A stretch of DNA of 64,000 nucleotides from Clostridium saccharobutylicum DSM 13864 (GTDB taxonomy: Bacteria > Bacillota > Clostridia > Clostridiales > Clostridiaceae), in assembly GCF_000473995.1 (NCBI RefSeq), contig NC_022571.1:1204501-1268500 (forward strand), read 5' to 3'. A program made the translations under genes and the position numbers. Each line of letters opens with the position of its first letter. The stretch's first letter is position 1. Shown in pieces: positions 19,884-30,513 of the stretch. The notes beneath the pieces are model-generated. The model ran no database searches, had not been told where the DNA came from, and was given only the letters and a program-made list of their open reading frames with translations.

Positions 19884-20507
19884 ATGGAAGATATAACTTT
19901 AGAAAAAGTTGATATAGTGCGTGAAAGAACAGGTGTTAGCTATGAAAAGGCAAAGGAAGCTTTAGAAATATGTCAAGGTAATGTTTTAGATGCCTTAGTA
20001 TATATTGAACAACATCAGGATATAAATAAAGATAAAAAATATTATAGTCAATATGAAGAAAATGAAGTGGAAATTTCTATAGATAAATTAAAAACTTTTT
20101 TAAAGGAACTTATAGAAAAAGGGAATATAACAAGGATAAAGATAAAAAAAGATGATATGGAATTAGCTGATATTCCTGTTAATGCAGGTGTTGCAGCAGG
20201 GGTTATAGCTATTATAATCCCACAAATTCTTGCAGCAGCATTTATAGTGGCAGTAGCAGCTAAAATTACTATAGAAATCACTAAGGAAGATGGTTCTACT
20301 GAAGTAATAAATAAGTATGTTTCTAAAGTTGCCAATGATGTAAAAAATAAAGCGAGTGATTTTGCAGATAAAGTAAAAAATAAAGTTAATGAAGTAAAAT
20401 ATGAGAATAAAAGCAATAATGAAAATACAAATAAAAAGTCATACAAGGGTGGAGAAGCAGTATATAGCTATACTGTTAAATTTGATGATGATAATGAAGA
20501 AAAATAA
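19884..20507 (+). CDS. DUF4342-like membrane-associated protein
   Basis: A 207-aa protein of unknown function. The N-terminus looks like a UBA/TS-N helical domain (DIVRERTGVSYEKAKEALE, about residues 8-45). A central region (about 70-140) has the DUF4342 pattern with a strongly hydrophobic stretch, AAGVIAIIIPQILAAAFIV, and the C-terminus is Lys/Asn-rich. AAGGAGTGA overlapping the recO stop favours ATG 19884. It is probably cotranscribed with recO. The function cannot be assigned. Confidence 0.75.
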   Translation: MEDITLEKVDIVRERTGVSYEKAKEALEICQGNVLDALVYIEQHQDINKDKKYYSQYEENEVEISIDKLKTFLKELIEKGNITRIKIKKDDMELADIPVNAGVAAGVIAIIIPQILAAAFIVAVAAKITIEITKEDGSTEVINKYVSKVANDVKNKASDFADKVKNKVNEVKYENKSNNENTNKKSYKGGEAVYSYTVKFDDDNEEK

Positions 20508-20706
20508 ATGATATAGAAAGAAATATAGAGAAAAACAAGTCTAAAAGTTGTATAAAATTATTATAAGACAAATATTTGATTAATTTATTTGATTTTTCTG
20601 AAAATTAATTGTAGTAAAACAATAATTAAATGATATAATTAGATTGTAATATAAAATTATGAATATTAGACATATATTTCTTATATTTATAGAAAGAGGG
20701 ATAAGA

Positions 20707-21345
20707 TTGAAATTATCACCTAGGCAAGAAGAAATAATAAGCTTAGTTAAAGAACATCAACCGATAACAAGTGAAAGCTTAGCTGAAAGACTTGGTGTCA
20801 CTAGAGCAGCATTAAGAGCTGATTTGGCGGTGCTTACAATGATAGGCACTTTGGATGCTAGACCTAAGGTTGGATATGTATATCTTGGAAAATCTTCTAG
20901 TGGATTAGTTTATCAGCATATTAGTAAAATTAAAGTATCTGAAATAATGTCAAAACCTATTACAGTAAGCGAAGATACAATGGTATATGATGCAATCGTA
21001 TACTTGTTTCTCAATGATGTAGGAACATTATTCATTGAAAATAATGGGGTTTTAACAGGTGCCGTTTCACGTAAAGATTTTTTGAAAATCTCAATAGGAG
21101 GGACGGATATACACAAGGTTCCAGTTGGAGTGATCATGACTAGAATGCCAAATATAATTTGTGCAAACGAAAATGATAATGCTTATGATTTGGCAAAGAA
21201 AATCATAGAACATGAAATTGACAGCATTCCGGTTGTTGAGATAATCAATAATACAGATGGAAAAGATCAAATGAAAATAATTGGGAAAGTTTCTAAAACT
21301 AATATAACAAAGTTATTTGTTAAGCTTGGAAAAAATGAGGATTAA
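20707..21345 (+). CDS. ccpN: CcpN/YqzB-type repressor with two CBS domains
   Basis: A 212-aa regulator: an N-terminal winged helix (LSPRQEEIISLVKEHQPITS, GVTRAALRADLAVLTMIG) followed by a CBS domain pair (VSEIMSKPITVSEDTMV, VIMTRMPNIICANEND). Bacillus CcpN represses gluconeogenic genes and senses adenine nucleotides through its CBS domains. The start is TTG 20707 with AAAGAGGG upstream, matching the CcpN N-terminus. The next gene is ppdK, so control of the pyruvate/PEP node is likely. The ppdK regulatory protein gene (yqfL type), often beside ccpN, is not here. Confidence 0.88.
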   Translation: MKLSPRQEEIISLVKEHQPITSESLAERLGVTRAALRADLAVLTMIGTLDARPKVGYVYLGKSSSGLVYQHISKIKVSEIMSKPITVSEDTMVYDAIVYLFLNDVGTLFIENNGVLTGAVSRKDFLKISIGGTDIHKVPVGVIMTRMPNIICANENDNAYDLAKKIIEHEIDSIPVVEIINNTDGKDQMKIIGKVSKTNITKLFVKLGKNED

Positions 21346-21373
21346 TTATTAAAGGGTAACTACGAAGTCTTGA

Positions 21374-21526
21374 GCACATTTGATAATATGATAAGTAAAA
21401 GAAATAATGTATATTTTTTGCAGCACGAAGTAGCATGGTTAACTCGTGAGAGTATAGTGGATAAACATACTGATGTAGTAAAGCATAAAATAAACTGGTA
21501 TACTAGCTTGTTATTTTTTCAAAGTG
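21374..21526. repeat. Diverged family 2 intergenic repeat
   Basis: The left end GCACATTTGATAATATGAT is partly complementary to the right end CTTGTTATTTTTTCAAAGTG, and both resemble family 2 arms. It fills the ccpN-ppdK gap and may act as the terminator of ccpN. It is the weakest long member listed. Confidence 0.4.
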
Positions 21527-21588
21527 AATTACATAGACATCGATAGTAAATATATTGAGAAATTTATAAGAAAAGAGGGAGTATTGAG

Positions 21589-24216
21589 ATGACAAATAAG
21601 TATGTATATCTATTTAGTGAAGGAAATGCTTCGATGAGAAATCTACTTGGTGGTAAAGGTGCTAATTTGGCTGAAATGACAAACATAGGAATTCCAGTAC
21701 CACATGGTTTCACTGTTACAACAGAGGCATGTACTAAATATCATGAGGATGGTCAATCGATTTCAAAAGAAATACTTGATCAAATTTATGAGAGTCTAGC
21801 GAAGCTTGAAGAAGCAACAGGAAAGAAGTTTGGAGATAATACAAATCCTTTGCTAGTATCAGTAAGATCTGGAGCAAGAGTTTCAATGCCAGGTATGATG
21901 GATACTATTTTAAATTTAGGATTAAATGATATTGCAGTGGAAGCTTTAGCTAAGCTAACTAATAATCCTAGATTTGCGTATGATTCTTATAGAAGATTTA
22001 TTCAAATGTTCTCTGATGTTGTTATGGGAATAGAAAAAAGATTATTTGAAAACAAAATTGATGAAATTAAAGAGAAGAAAGGTGTTGAATTTGATACAGA
22101 ATTAAATGCTGATGATTTAAAGACTTTAGTTTCTCAATTCAAAGAAATTTACAAAAAGGAAAAAGGAGAAGAATTTCCTGAGAATCCAAAAGTACAATTA
22201 GTTGAATCTATAAAGGCAGTATTTAGATCGTGGGAAAATCCAAGAGCTATAGTTTATAGGAGATTAAATGATATTCCAGGAGAATGGGGTACTGCTGTAA
22301 ATGTACAACAAATGGTATTTGGTAATAAGGGAGAAACATCAGGAACTGGTGTTGTTTTCTCAAGGAATCCAGCTACTGGAGAAAAAGGAATATATGGTGA
22401 ATACTTGATGAATGCACAAGGTGAAGACGTTGTTGCTGGTATTAGAACACCACTTCCAATACTTAAATTAAGAGAACAGGATCCTGTAATATATGAGCAG
22501 TTCGAAAATATAGTTAATACATTAGAAAAACATTATAAAGACATGCAAGATATGGAAATAACTATAGAAGAAGGAAAGCTATATTTCTTACAAACTAGAA
22601 ATGGTAAAAGAACAGCTCAAGCAGCTTTAAAAATTGCTGTTGATTTAGTTGAAGAAGGAATGCTTACTAAAGAGGAAGCAATTCTAAAAGTTGAACCTAA
22701 ACAATTAGACACATTATTGCATCCAACATTCTATACCGAAGATTTAAAGAATGCTACTCCAATAGCAAAGGGGTTACCAGCTTCTCCAGGAGCAGCATGT
22801 GGTAAGATTGCATTTAGCGCAGATGAAGCTAAAGAGAGAGCAGCTCTTGGTGAAGATGTAATACTTGTAAGACTTGAAACTTCTCCAGAAGATATAGAAG
22901 GTATGATAGCTGCAAAGGGAATTCTTACAGTAAGAGGTGGTATGACATCTCATGCTGCTGTTGTTGCCAGAGGAATGGGAGCTTGCTGTGTTGCAGGATG
23001 TGGAGCTATTAAAGTAGATGAGGAAAAGAGAACCGTTGAAGCAAATGGTAAAATTTATACTTCAGATGATTCTATTTCACTTGATGGTACTACTGGTAAT
23101 GTTTATGGAGAAAAGATTAAAACAGTTACTCCAGAAATTTTAGGACATTTTGCAACATTTATGAGTTGGGCTGATGAAATAAGAAAATTAAAAGTTAGAG
23201 CTAATGCTGATAGCCCAAGAGATGCTCATCAAGCAGTTGAATTCGGAGCAGAAGGTATAGGACTTTGTAGAACAGAGCATATGTTCTTTGCAGAAGATAG
23301 AATTATGGCTGTAAGACAAATGATTACATCTAAAGATTTAGAACAAAGAAAAGTAGCATTGGCTAAAATATTACCAATGCAGAAATCAGATTTCATAGGA
23401 ATTTATGAAGCATTAGAAGGTAAGCCAGTTACAATTAGATTACTAGATCCACCTTTACATGAATTCTTACCAAGTGCTGATGAAGACATCAAATCATTGG
23501 CGAATGAGATGAGAATAACTTTTGAGGAATTAAAATCTACAGTTCAAGATTTACATGAATTCAATCCTATGATGGGTCATAGAGGATGCCGTCTTGCTGT
23601 AACTTATCCAGAAATAGCTGAGATGCAGGCTAGAGCAATTATAGAAGCAGCTATTGAAGTTAAGAAGGATAAAGGATACAATATTATTCCTGAAATAATG
23701 ATTCCATTAGTAGGAGAAATTAAAGAATTAAAATATGTTAAAGATGTAATTGTAGATACAGCTAAAAAGGTAATGGAAGAAAAAGGTGTGACTTTAGAAT
23801 ATAAAGTTGGTACCATGATTGAAATTCCAAGAGCTGCATTGACAGCTGATGAAATAGCTAAAGAAGCAGAATTCTTCTCATTTGGTACAAATGATTTAAC
23901 TCAAATGACATTTGGATTCTCTAGAGATGATGCAGCTAAATTCCTATCAGCGTACTATGACAAAAAGATTTATGAACAAGATCCATTTGGTAAATTAGAC
24001 CAAACAGGGGTTGGTTCTTTAATTAAAATTGCAGTAGAAAAAGGAAAATCTACACGTCCTGATATTCATCTTGGAATATGTGGAGAACATGGTGGAGATC
24101 CATCATCAATTGAATTCTGTCACAATATAGGACTAAATTATGTATCATGTTCACCATTTAGAGTTCCTCTTGCAAGACTTGCAGCAGCGCAAGCACAAGT
24201 AAAAAATAAGAGATAA
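21589..24216 (+). CDS. ppdK: Pyruvate, phosphate dikinase
   Basis: An 875-aa enzyme interconverting pyruvate, ATP and phosphate with PEP, AMP and diphosphate. Domain order: N-terminal ATP-grasp (LLGGKGANLAEMTN, then RSGARVSMPGMMDTILNLG), central phosphohistidine domain with GGMTSHAAVVARGMG (His455), and C-terminal PEP/pyruvate TIM barrel (GLCRTEHMFF, MIEIPRAALTADEIA, SFGTNDLTQMTFGFSRDD, GICGEHGGDPSS). In clostridia it links glycolysis to PEP formation. The ccpN-like gene upstream suggests carbon-dependent control. Confidence 0.98.
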   Translation: MTNKYVYLFSEGNASMRNLLGGKGANLAEMTNIGIPVPHGFTVTTEACTKYHEDGQSISKEILDQIYESLAKLEEATGKKFGDNTNPLLVSVRSGARVSMPGMMDTILNLGLNDIAVEALAKLTNNPRFAYDSYRRFIQMFSDVVMGIEKRLFENKIDEIKEKKGVEFDTELNADDLKTLVSQFKEIYKKEKGEEFPENPKVQLVESIKAVFRSWENPRAIVYRRLNDIPGEWGTAVNVQQMVFGNKGETSGTGVVFSRNPATGEKGIYGEYLMNAQGEDVVAGIRTPLPILKLREQDPVIYEQFENIVNTLEKHYKDMQDMEITIEEGKLYFLQTRNGKRTAQAALKIAVDLVEEGMLTKEEAILKVEPKQLDTLLHPTFYTEDLKNATPIAKGLPASPGAACGKIAFSADEAKERAALGEDVILVRLETSPEDIEGMIAAKGILTVRGGMTSHAAVVARGMGACCVAGCGAIKVDEEKRTVEANGKIYTSDDSISLDGTTGNVYGEKIKTVTPEILGHFATFMSWADEIRKLKVRANADSPRDAHQAVEFGAEGIGLCRTEHMFFAEDRIMAVRQMITSKDLEQRKVALAKILPMQKSDFIGIYEALEGKPVTIRLLDPPLHEFLPSADEDIKSLANEMRITFEELKSTVQDLHEFNPMMGHRGCRLAVTYPEIAEMQARAIIEAAIEVKKDKGYNIIPEIMIPLVGEIKELKYVKDVIVDTAKKVMEEKGVTLEYKVGTMIEIPRAALTADEIAKEAEFFSFGTNDLTQMTFGFSRDDAAKFLSAYYDKKIYEQDPFGKLDQTGVGSLIKIAVEKGKSTRPDIHLGICGEHGGDPSSIEFCHNIGLNYVSCSPFRVPLARLAAAQAQVKNKR

Positions 24217-24296
24217 AAATAAAACAAATAGCATAAGTTAAGCATGGCTGAAAAGTCTTATTATAAAGGATTGAAGCTATCAAAACTATAAAAAAT

Positions 24297-24350
24297 AAGG
24301 GTATTGTGATTAATTTCATTATTGATTTTAATTACAATACCTTTGTTTTT
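24297..24350 (+). terminator. Terminator after ppdK
   Basis: AAGGGTATTGTGATTAA (24297-24313) pairs with TTAATTACAATACCTTT (24328-24344), with one imperfect pair near the loop, and a T-rich tail follows. Confidence 0.85.
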
Positions 24351-24486
24351 ATATAAAATTAAATTTTAAAAAAGAAAAAGTTATTTAATGAAAAGTTATT
24401 CAATTAAGCATTATCAGAAGTTTGTCTTTGAAACAAATGGTGATAGATTCAAGTTCTCATTTAGTGAATATCAATAAAAGTTTCTC

Positions 24487-24523
24487 AATACTAACAGATA
24501 TGTGTTTTATTTCTGTTAGTATT
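24487..24523. terminator. Perfect 12-bp hairpin between ppdK and the cotS-like gene
   Basis: AATACTAACAGA (24487-24498) pairs with TCTGTTAGTATT (24512-24523). It lies 11 bases beyond the stop of the minus-strand gene and probably ends its transcript, although the T-run on that strand is short. The stretch 24351-24486 holds a weak inner stem-loop (TTTGT/ACAAA near 24420) and nothing else recognised. Confidence 0.5.
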
Positions 24524-24533
24524 AAGAAAATAG

Positions 24534-25601
24534 TTAAAGCAATGTTACATTAAATTCATTTTGAACTATATCTATTATGTTTAGTGAAAAATCATATTGA
24601 GACTTCGTTTTAGATGTTGCATTTGAAAGGAGGCTTAAAAAAGCTGGTTTGTTACATTTATGAACATTTTTATAATAATCTCTTGATATTTTCCAATATT
24701 TTTGTGGAAAACAAATGTAGGATATTAAATATTTTAAATCGGATTGTGTAAATTGACATATTTCATTATAACTTTTTAATATAGTAAGTGCTAATTCAAT
24801 GTTCCATTTAGTATTTTCACGTTTTAAAATTCTACGCATAAAATAAGCAAGATCTTTTGCACAATAATCAGCTTTGCATTTATCAAAATCTATTATCCAT
24901 GGATCTGTAGCACTATTAAAAATTAAATTTTTATTTACATAATCCCCATGGCATAAAGATTTACTTAGATTATTTTTATCAATATTATTAGAGATATCTA
25001 ACGATATTTGAGCAAGCTTTAAATTTAGATCAAAATTTAAGATAAAATGTCTTGAAAATTTATCTTTGTATTTAAAGGATTCATTAGAAGCATGTAATAG
25101 GTCTTGAAAGTGCTTTAAGGTTGTTATGTAATAATCATCAAATCCTTCCCGTAATGAACTGCCTAAAATAGGATGAAAATCTCTAGATATTGAATGGATG
25201 ATAGCAAGTTTTTTGACAGAAAGTTTTACATGATTAATATTATCAAAACTACATTTTTCACCCTCAATCCAAGGAGTAAGTATAAAAAGCATATTATCAT
25301 AAGAGACAAATCTATTTTTGTCAATGGTTGGTATAAGTTTTGGTACTTTTATATTATTTCTATATAGCCATTCAATAGCAGAATATACATATAACAAATC
25401 TTGCAAATCATAATACACTTTTTTTAAACAATAACTTTTTTCTTTAAAATCGACTCTATATACGGCTCTTTGTTTATCTGTATTCTTAAATTTAATTATA
25501 GAAACGTGAGCGTTTTCTAAATTATAATATGGTAAAACATTTTGTTTTATAATTTCAGGTGAAAGATTAGATTTTTTTGAAGGTAAAATCTCAATACTCA
25601 T
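24534..25601 (-). CDS. CotS-family spore coat protein (kinase-like fold)
   Basis: A 355-aa protein of the CotS/YsxE/YutH group, which has an aminoglycoside phosphotransferase fold and is found in spore coats. The catalytic-loop-like SLCHGDYVNKNLIF and the DFG-like WIIDFDKCKAD are visible (about residues 210-245), with an N-terminal nucleotide-fold stretch YRVDFKEKSYCLKKVY. AAGGAGAAT precedes the ATG. It is alone on the minus strand between ppdK and dgt. Whether it phosphorylates anything is unknown. Confidence 0.85.
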   Translation of the reverse strand: MSIEILPSKKSNLSPEIIKQNVLPYYNLENAHVSIIKFKNTDKQRAVYRVDFKEKSYCLKKVYYDLQDLLYVYSAIEWLYRNNIKVPKLIPTIDKNRFVSYDNMLFILTPWIEGEKCSFDNINHVKLSVKKLAIIHSISRDFHPILGSSLREGFDDYYITTLKHFQDLLHASNESFKYKDKFSRHFILNFDLNLKLAQISLDISNNIDKNNLSKSLCHGDYVNKNLIFNSATDPWIIDFDKCKADYCAKDLAYFMRRILKRENTKWNIELALTILKSYNEICQFTQSDLKYLISYICFPQKYWKISRDYYKNVHKCNKPAFLSLLSNATSKTKSQYDFSLNIIDIVQNEFNVTLL

Positions 25602-25624
25602 GAATATTCTCCTTTATAAAGTGA

Positions 25625-25765
25625 TTAGGCATGTAAAACAAAATGATAAATATATATTTTTTAATAGAGGACGTGAACTAGCAATAAAAATATACTTTGA
25701 TATTGTATTGCACAAACGAGACTATAATATAAAAGGCTGACTTGTCATTTTTTTTACTTGCCTTA
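25625..25765. repeat. Family 2 intergenic repeat, long form
   Basis: The left arm TTAGGCATGTAAAAC followed by AAAATGATAA (25625-25649) is complementary to the right arm at 25742-25765 (TTGTCATTTTT...TACTTGCCTTA). It lies in the divergent gap upstream of both the cotS-like gene and dgt. The rest of this 355-base gap is AT-rich with no recognised feature. Confidence 0.6.
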
Positions 25766-25956
25766 GTGTGTGATAAAAATCTTCATTATTAATAATATTA
25801 AATATATTTCGGGAATATACATAAACTGTTTGATAAAAATATAAAATTTTGTAGATTATATATATTATTTTTAAAATATTTGCAAATAATATATATGCAT
25901 TATAAATAGAGGAATATAATGATAAATATAGAATACATAAAAAGAGGTGATAATAT

Positions 25957-26985
25957 ATGAATATAAGAGAAAAAATTCAGAGTTTTGAAAGCTTGACACT
26001 AATTAAAGAAGCTGCTTTTTCATCAAACTCCTTAGGAAGAAAGATAAAGGAAAAAGATGATGATATTAGAACTTGCTATATGGTTGATAGAGATAGAATT
26101 ATTCAGAGTAAATCATTTAGGCGTCTTAAGCACAAAACACAAGTTTATATAAAAACCTCTGGGGATCATTATAGAACTCGATTAACACATACATTAGAGG
26201 TAGCTCAAGTTGCAAGAAATATAGGCGTTGGAATTGGATTAAATGAAAATTTAATTGAGGCAATAGCTTTAGGGCATGATTTAGGTCACGTTGCATTTGC
26301 GCATACAGGTGAAGAAGTATTAAATGGTTATTTAGAAGGTGGATTTAGACATAATGAACAGAGTGCACGAGTTGTAACAAAACTTGAGAATGATGGAAAA
26401 GGATTGAATCTAACTCAAGAGGTTATTAATGGAATAATTAATCATAGCGGACTTGGAACTGTAAAAGATATTATAACTCTAGAAGGCGTTGTAGTTAAAG
26501 TTAGCGATAAAATGGCATATTTGAATCATGATATAGATGATTCAATAAGAGCAGGATTATTAAGAAAAGAGGATTTGCCTAAGGATATTGTTAGAATATT
26601 AGGTGATAATTCAACTGAAAGATTAAATACTTTGATAAAAGATTTTATAAAAACTTCAAATTTTAATATTAAGAATGGAATAAAAGAAGTTGGACTAAGT
26701 AAGGAAATTAATGAAGCTATGATAGAACTTAGAAAATATATGTTTAAAAATATATATTTAGGGAATACATTAAAAGTTGAGAGAAATAAAGCAAAATTTA
26801 TATTATCGCAATTAATAAAGTATTTTGAAAATAATCCTAATGAAATGCCAGATATTTATGTTGATATAGTGGAAAAAGAAGGACTACAAAGAGGCGTTGC
26901 GGACTATATTGCAGGGATGAGCGATGATTATTGCTTGTTATTGTTTAATAGAATATTTGTTCCAAAGGTAGTAATAGATTTGTAA
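25957..26985 (+). CDS. dgt: dGTP triphosphohydrolase-like HD protein
   Basis: A 342-aa HD-superfamily deoxynucleoside triphosphate triphosphohydrolase, which would cut dNTP to deoxynucleoside and triphosphate. Metal ligands are visible as [31 protein letters not shown] and the later [23 protein letters not shown] is a family motif near residue 55. AAAGAGGTGAT precedes the ATG. It lies upstream of dnaG-rpoD, a common clostridial order tying nucleotide pools to replication genes. Confidence 0.92.
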   Translation: MNIREKIQSFESLTLIKEAAFSSNSLGRKIKEKDDDIRTCYMVDRDRIIQSKSFRRLKHKTQVYIKTSGDHYRTRLTHTLEVAQVARNIGVGIGLNENLIEAIALGHDLGHVAFAHTGEEVLNGYLEGGFRHNEQSARVVTKLENDGKGLNLTQEVINGIINHSGLGTVKDIITLEGVVVKVSDKMAYLNHDIDDSIRAGLLRKEDLPKDIVRILGDNSTERLNTLIKDFIKTSNFNIKNGIKEVGLSKEINEAMIELRKYMFKNIYLGNTLKVERNKAKFILSQLIKYFENNPNEMPDIYVDIVEKEGLQRGVADYIAGMSDDYCLLLFNRIFVPKVVIDL

Positions 26986-27216
26986 ATAGTGCAAATTATT
27001 TCTAATCTCTTAAAATAAATTTTATAATATCAAACAAATTTTGAAAATTAAAGAGGATTTTAAAATAAAAAAAAGAATTATTTAAAAATAGTGCTTTAAA
27101 TAAATTATTATAAATATATTAATTAATATTTTTTTATTATAATTTAGAAGGAAAAATTATAATACTGTCGAATAATATATAATTGTTAAAAAAGCAGTAG
27201 AGAGGGAGATGTCTCC

Positions 27217-28998
27217 TTGCAGATACCAGAAGAAGTAATTGAAAAAATAAAAGATCAAAATGACATTGTAGATATTGTTTCAGAGCATGTAAGACTTAAG
27301 AAATCGGGCAGAAATTATATAGGATTATGTCCATTTCATAATGACAAATCTCCATCATTGAGTGTTTCTCAAGATAAACAGATATATAAATGTTTTTCTT
27401 GCGGAGAAGCAGGAAATGTAATTACATTTGTTATGAAATACAAAAAGCTTACTTTTCTAGAAGCTGCAAAGTATTTAGCAGATAAAGTTAATATTCCGTT
27501 ACAAACATCAGGGCAGGAAAATAATAAAATTTCTTTAAAAAAAGAACTTTTATATAAGGTTAACGTAGAAGCTGCCAGATATTTTTTTGCCAATTTGCAA
27601 AGAACTAAAGATGCAAAAGAATATTTTTTAAAACGAGGAATAAAGGAAGAAATCATAAAAAGATTTGGACTTGGTTATTCACATGATAGTTGGCAAGGAT
27701 TAATAAATTATTTAAGAAAAAAAGGATATAAAGATGATTTATTACTTGATGCAGGTTTGACTTCTAAAAGTGAAAAAACAGGGAAGAACTATGACAGATT
27801 CCGAAATAGAGTTATGTTTCCTGTATTTGATGTAAGAGGAAAAGTTATTGGGTTCGGAGGCAGGGTTTTAGATGATTCAAAACCAAAATATTTAAATTCA
27901 CCAGAAACAATGATTTTTCAAAAAGGAATTAATCTTTATGGATTAAATTTTGCAACTAAGAATGGTTTAGTTAAGGATTATATGATTATTGTTGAAGGAT
28001 ATATGGATTTAATATCACTTCATCAGTATGGTATAACAAACACGGTAGCATCATTAGGAACTGCACTTACTGTAAATCAAGCAAGACTTCTTAAGCGGTA
28101 TGTAAACAAGGTTATAATTTCTTATGATGCTGATGTAGCTGGTCAAACAGCTACTCTTAGAGGACTTGAGATTTTAAGAAATGCTGGATTTGATGTCAAG
28201 GTATTAACAGTACCACAGGGTAAAGATCCAGATGAATTTGTAAGAAACAATGGAAAAGATGCATTTTTAAGATTAGCAAATGAAGCACTGCCATTAATTG
28301 AATATAGGATTAAAAAAGCAGCAGAAGGCATAAACATAAAAGATGGGAATGAGCTTATAAAATATGGGGAAAGATTTGCAGAAATTTTGGCTGACTTAAA
28401 TCCGATAGAAAAAGATGTATATATAAAGAAAATTTCAGAGCAAACATCTATTAAAGAACAGGCATTATATGACTTACTTTCACAAGTAATGGCAAAAAAA
28501 CAAAAACAAGATAACTTTATGAATAAAAAGGAATATTTTGGAACAAAATTATATGTAGAACCAGGATATTTAAAAGCTGAAAGAGTATTGATAAAATTGA
28601 TGCTGTATGATGAATTTTATGATGAACTTAAGGAGTCTGTAAAATATGGAGATTTTGTGTTAGATGCACATAATAAAATTTATTCATTAATATTACAGGG
28701 TAAAAGTGAAGATACTAATAATATAATATCTTATGTAGAGAGCCGATGTGATGACATAGAAAGTTCTAAGGAATTGATTAAAATAAAAGAACATAAAATT
28801 TTAGATTTAACCGATAAGGATAGATTGATTAATGATTGTCTAAGGCAAGTTCAAAAATTTAAATTGCAATTAAAGATTGAAGACTTGAAAAAGCAACAAA
28901 GTAAATTTGAAAAAAATGGTCAAATTGAAGAATCTATAAGGATTGCAATGGAGCTCACTAAATTATCAGTAGCATTGAAAAAGGGAGAGAGAGGTTAA
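27217..28998 (+). CDS. dnaG: DNA primase DnaG
   Basis: Makes RNA primers for replication. The N-terminal CHC2 zinc finger is [10 protein letters not shown] with CFSCGEAGN (about residues 38-65). The TOPRIM core has [16 protein letters not shown] and SYDADVAGQ (about 255-310), and the C-terminal helicase-binding domain follows. The start is a TTG with AGAGGGAGAT upstream, giving [12 protein letters not shown]. The length of 593 aa is normal. It is followed closely by rpoD in the dnaG-rpoD macromolecular synthesis operon. Confidence 0.97.
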   Translation: MQIPEEVIEKIKDQNDIVDIVSEHVRLKKSGRNYIGLCPFHNDKSPSLSVSQDKQIYKCFSCGEAGNVITFVMKYKKLTFLEAAKYLADKVNIPLQTSGQENNKISLKKELLYKVNVEAARYFFANLQRTKDAKEYFLKRGIKEEIIKRFGLGYSHDSWQGLINYLRKKGYKDDLLLDAGLTSKSEKTGKNYDRFRNRVMFPVFDVRGKVIGFGGRVLDDSKPKYLNSPETMIFQKGINLYGLNFATKNGLVKDYMIIVEGYMDLISLHQYGITNTVASLGTALTVNQARLLKRYVNKVIISYDADVAGQTATLRGLEILRNAGFDVKVLTVPQGKDPDEFVRNNGKDAFLRLANEALPLIEYRIKKAAEGINIKDGNELIKYGERFAEILADLNPIEKDVYIKKISEQTSIKEQALYDLLSQVMAKKQKQDNFMNKKEYFGTKLYVEPGYLKAERVLIKLMLYDEFYDELKESVKYGDFVLDAHNKIYSLILQGKSEDTNNIISYVESRCDDIESSKELIKIKEHKILDLTDKDRLINDCLRQVQKFKLQLKIEDLKKQQSKFEKNGQIEESIRIAMELTKLSVALKKGERG

Positions 28999-29027
28999 AG
29001 GTTGTGACGGAAGGAGGCAATAATAAA

Positions 29028-30137
29028 ATGGAACAAAAAGTAAAAGGAAAAGCAGTAAAACCGGTGGATGATAAAAAAGATAAAAACGCTAAAATGGCAG
29101 CTGTAAAGGAATTGCTTGATAAAGGTAAGAAGACTGGTTCATTAACATATAAAGAAATAATGGAAGCAATGGATCATATTGATTTAAGTCCAGAACAAAT
29201 AGAAAAAATCTATGAAGCTTTAGAAATAATGGGAGTCGAAATTATTGGAGGCGAACATGAAGCAGAAGAAGCTCCAGAAGAAATAGATTTATCAGTACCG
29301 GAAGGTATAGCTATAGATGATCCTGTTAGAATGTATTTAAAAGAAATTGGAAAGGTACCTCTATTATCTTCTGAACAAGAAATAACATATGCACAACAAA
29401 TTGAAGAAGGAAATGAAAAAGCTAAAAAGAAATTGGCAGAAGCAAATTTAAGATTAGTTGTAAGTATAGCTAAAAGATATGTTGGAAGAGGAATGTTATT
29501 TTTAGATTTAATTCAAGAAGGAAACTTAGGTCTTATAAAAGCTGTTGAAAAATTTGACTATAGAAAGGGATATAAATTTTCAACTTATGCCACATGGTGG
29601 ATTAGGCAAGCAATAACTAGAGCAATTGCAGACCAAGCAAGAACAATTAGAATACCAGTTCATATGGTTGAAACTATAAATAAATTAATAAGAGTACAAA
29701 GACAATTATTGCAAGAATTAGGAAGAGATCCATTCCCTGAAGAAATATCAAAAGTTATGGAACTTCCAGTAGATAAAGTTCGTGAAATCCAAAAGATTGC
29801 CCAAGAGCCAGTTTCTTTAGAAACTCCTATAGGAGAAGAAGAAGATTCACATTTAGGAGACTTTATTCCAGATGATGAAGCACCAGCACCAGCTGAAGCG
29901 GCTGCATTTACAATGCTTAAAGAACAACTAATTAATGTATTGGATACTTTAACACCTAGAGAAGAAAAAGTATTAAGATTAAGATTTGGGCTTGATGATG
30001 GAAGAGCTAGAACTCTTGAAGAAGTAGGTAAGGAATTCAATGTTACTAGAGAAAGAATTAGACAAATTGAAGCTAAAGCATTAAGAAAATTAAGACATCC
30101 GTCAAGAAGTAAAAAATTAAAGGATTATTTAGACTAA
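29028..30137 (+). CDS. rpoD: Principal RNA polymerase sigma factor (SigA)
   Basis: Housekeeping sigma-70 factor, 369 aa. Region 1.2 contains [17 protein letters not shown], region 2 [19 protein letters not shown] and [20 protein letters not shown], region 3 [10 protein letters not shown], and region 4 [21 protein letters not shown] at 29004 is in frame but GGAAGGAGG at 29009 supports the ATG at 29028. A short Lys-rich N-terminus replaces the long region 1.1 of proteobacterial RpoD, as usual in Firmicutes. Confidence 0.98.
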   Translation: MEQKVKGKAVKPVDDKKDKNAKMAAVKELLDKGKKTGSLTYKEIMEAMDHIDLSPEQIEKIYEALEIMGVEIIGGEHEAEEAPEEIDLSVPEGIAIDDPVRMYLKEIGKVPLLSSEQEITYAQQIEEGNEKAKKKLAEANLRLVVSIAKRYVGRGMLFLDLIQEGNLGLIKAVEKFDYRKGYKFSTYATWWIRQAITRAIADQARTIRIPVHMVETINKLIRVQRQLLQELGRDPFPEEISKVMELPVDKVREIQKIAQEPVSLETPIGEEEDSHLGDFIPDDEAPAPAEAAAFTMLKEQLINVLDTLTPREEKVLRLRFGLDDGRARTLEEVGKEFNVTRERIRQIEAKALRKLRHPSRSKKLKDYLD

Positions 30138-30164
30138 GCACCTTGCACAAGGTGCTTCTTTTTA
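30136..30164 (+). terminator. rpoD terminator
   Basis: AAGCACCTT (30136-30144) pairs with AAGGTGCTT (30149-30157) around GCAC, followed by CTTTTTA. It is compact, GC-richer than its surroundings, and overlaps the rpoD stop codon. Confidence 0.93.
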
Positions 30165-30175
30165 AGTAATATATT

Positions 30176-30411
30176 TTAGGTACATTAAAAAAATAATAAA
30201 TTTATATGCTAAGTATATTTTGAATTAAAGGAAGCTTGATTCGTATATGCTTAATGAGTATTCACAGGGCAAGCAATTATCATTAAATCGTGGGCTTTTC
30301 AGTACATGTTATCAAATTCGTATAATAGTCTGCTATGAGAACAATTTGCTTTTTTCTGATGAAAAATATTCATGACATTTTGGATTTATTATTTCCTTTC
30401 ATGTCTGTTAA
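30176..30411. repeat. Family 2 intergenic repeat, longest form
   Basis: The left end TTAGGTACATTAAAAAAAT with AATAAATTTA is complementary to the right end TGGATTTATTATTTCCTTTC with ATGTCTGTTAA. Both match family 2 ends elsewhere. The interior carries its own partial palindrome (CTTGATTCGTATA and ATCAAATTCGTATA). It fills most of the rpoD-trmK gap. Confidence 0.55.
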
Positions 30412-30513
30412 CAGTTAAAAATGTTAATAATTTGAAAAAAATTCAATTATTAATTAAATATTTTGAATGATAAAAATTCATAGTGTACTACTTTATAAAA
30501 AGGTGAGGTAAAA

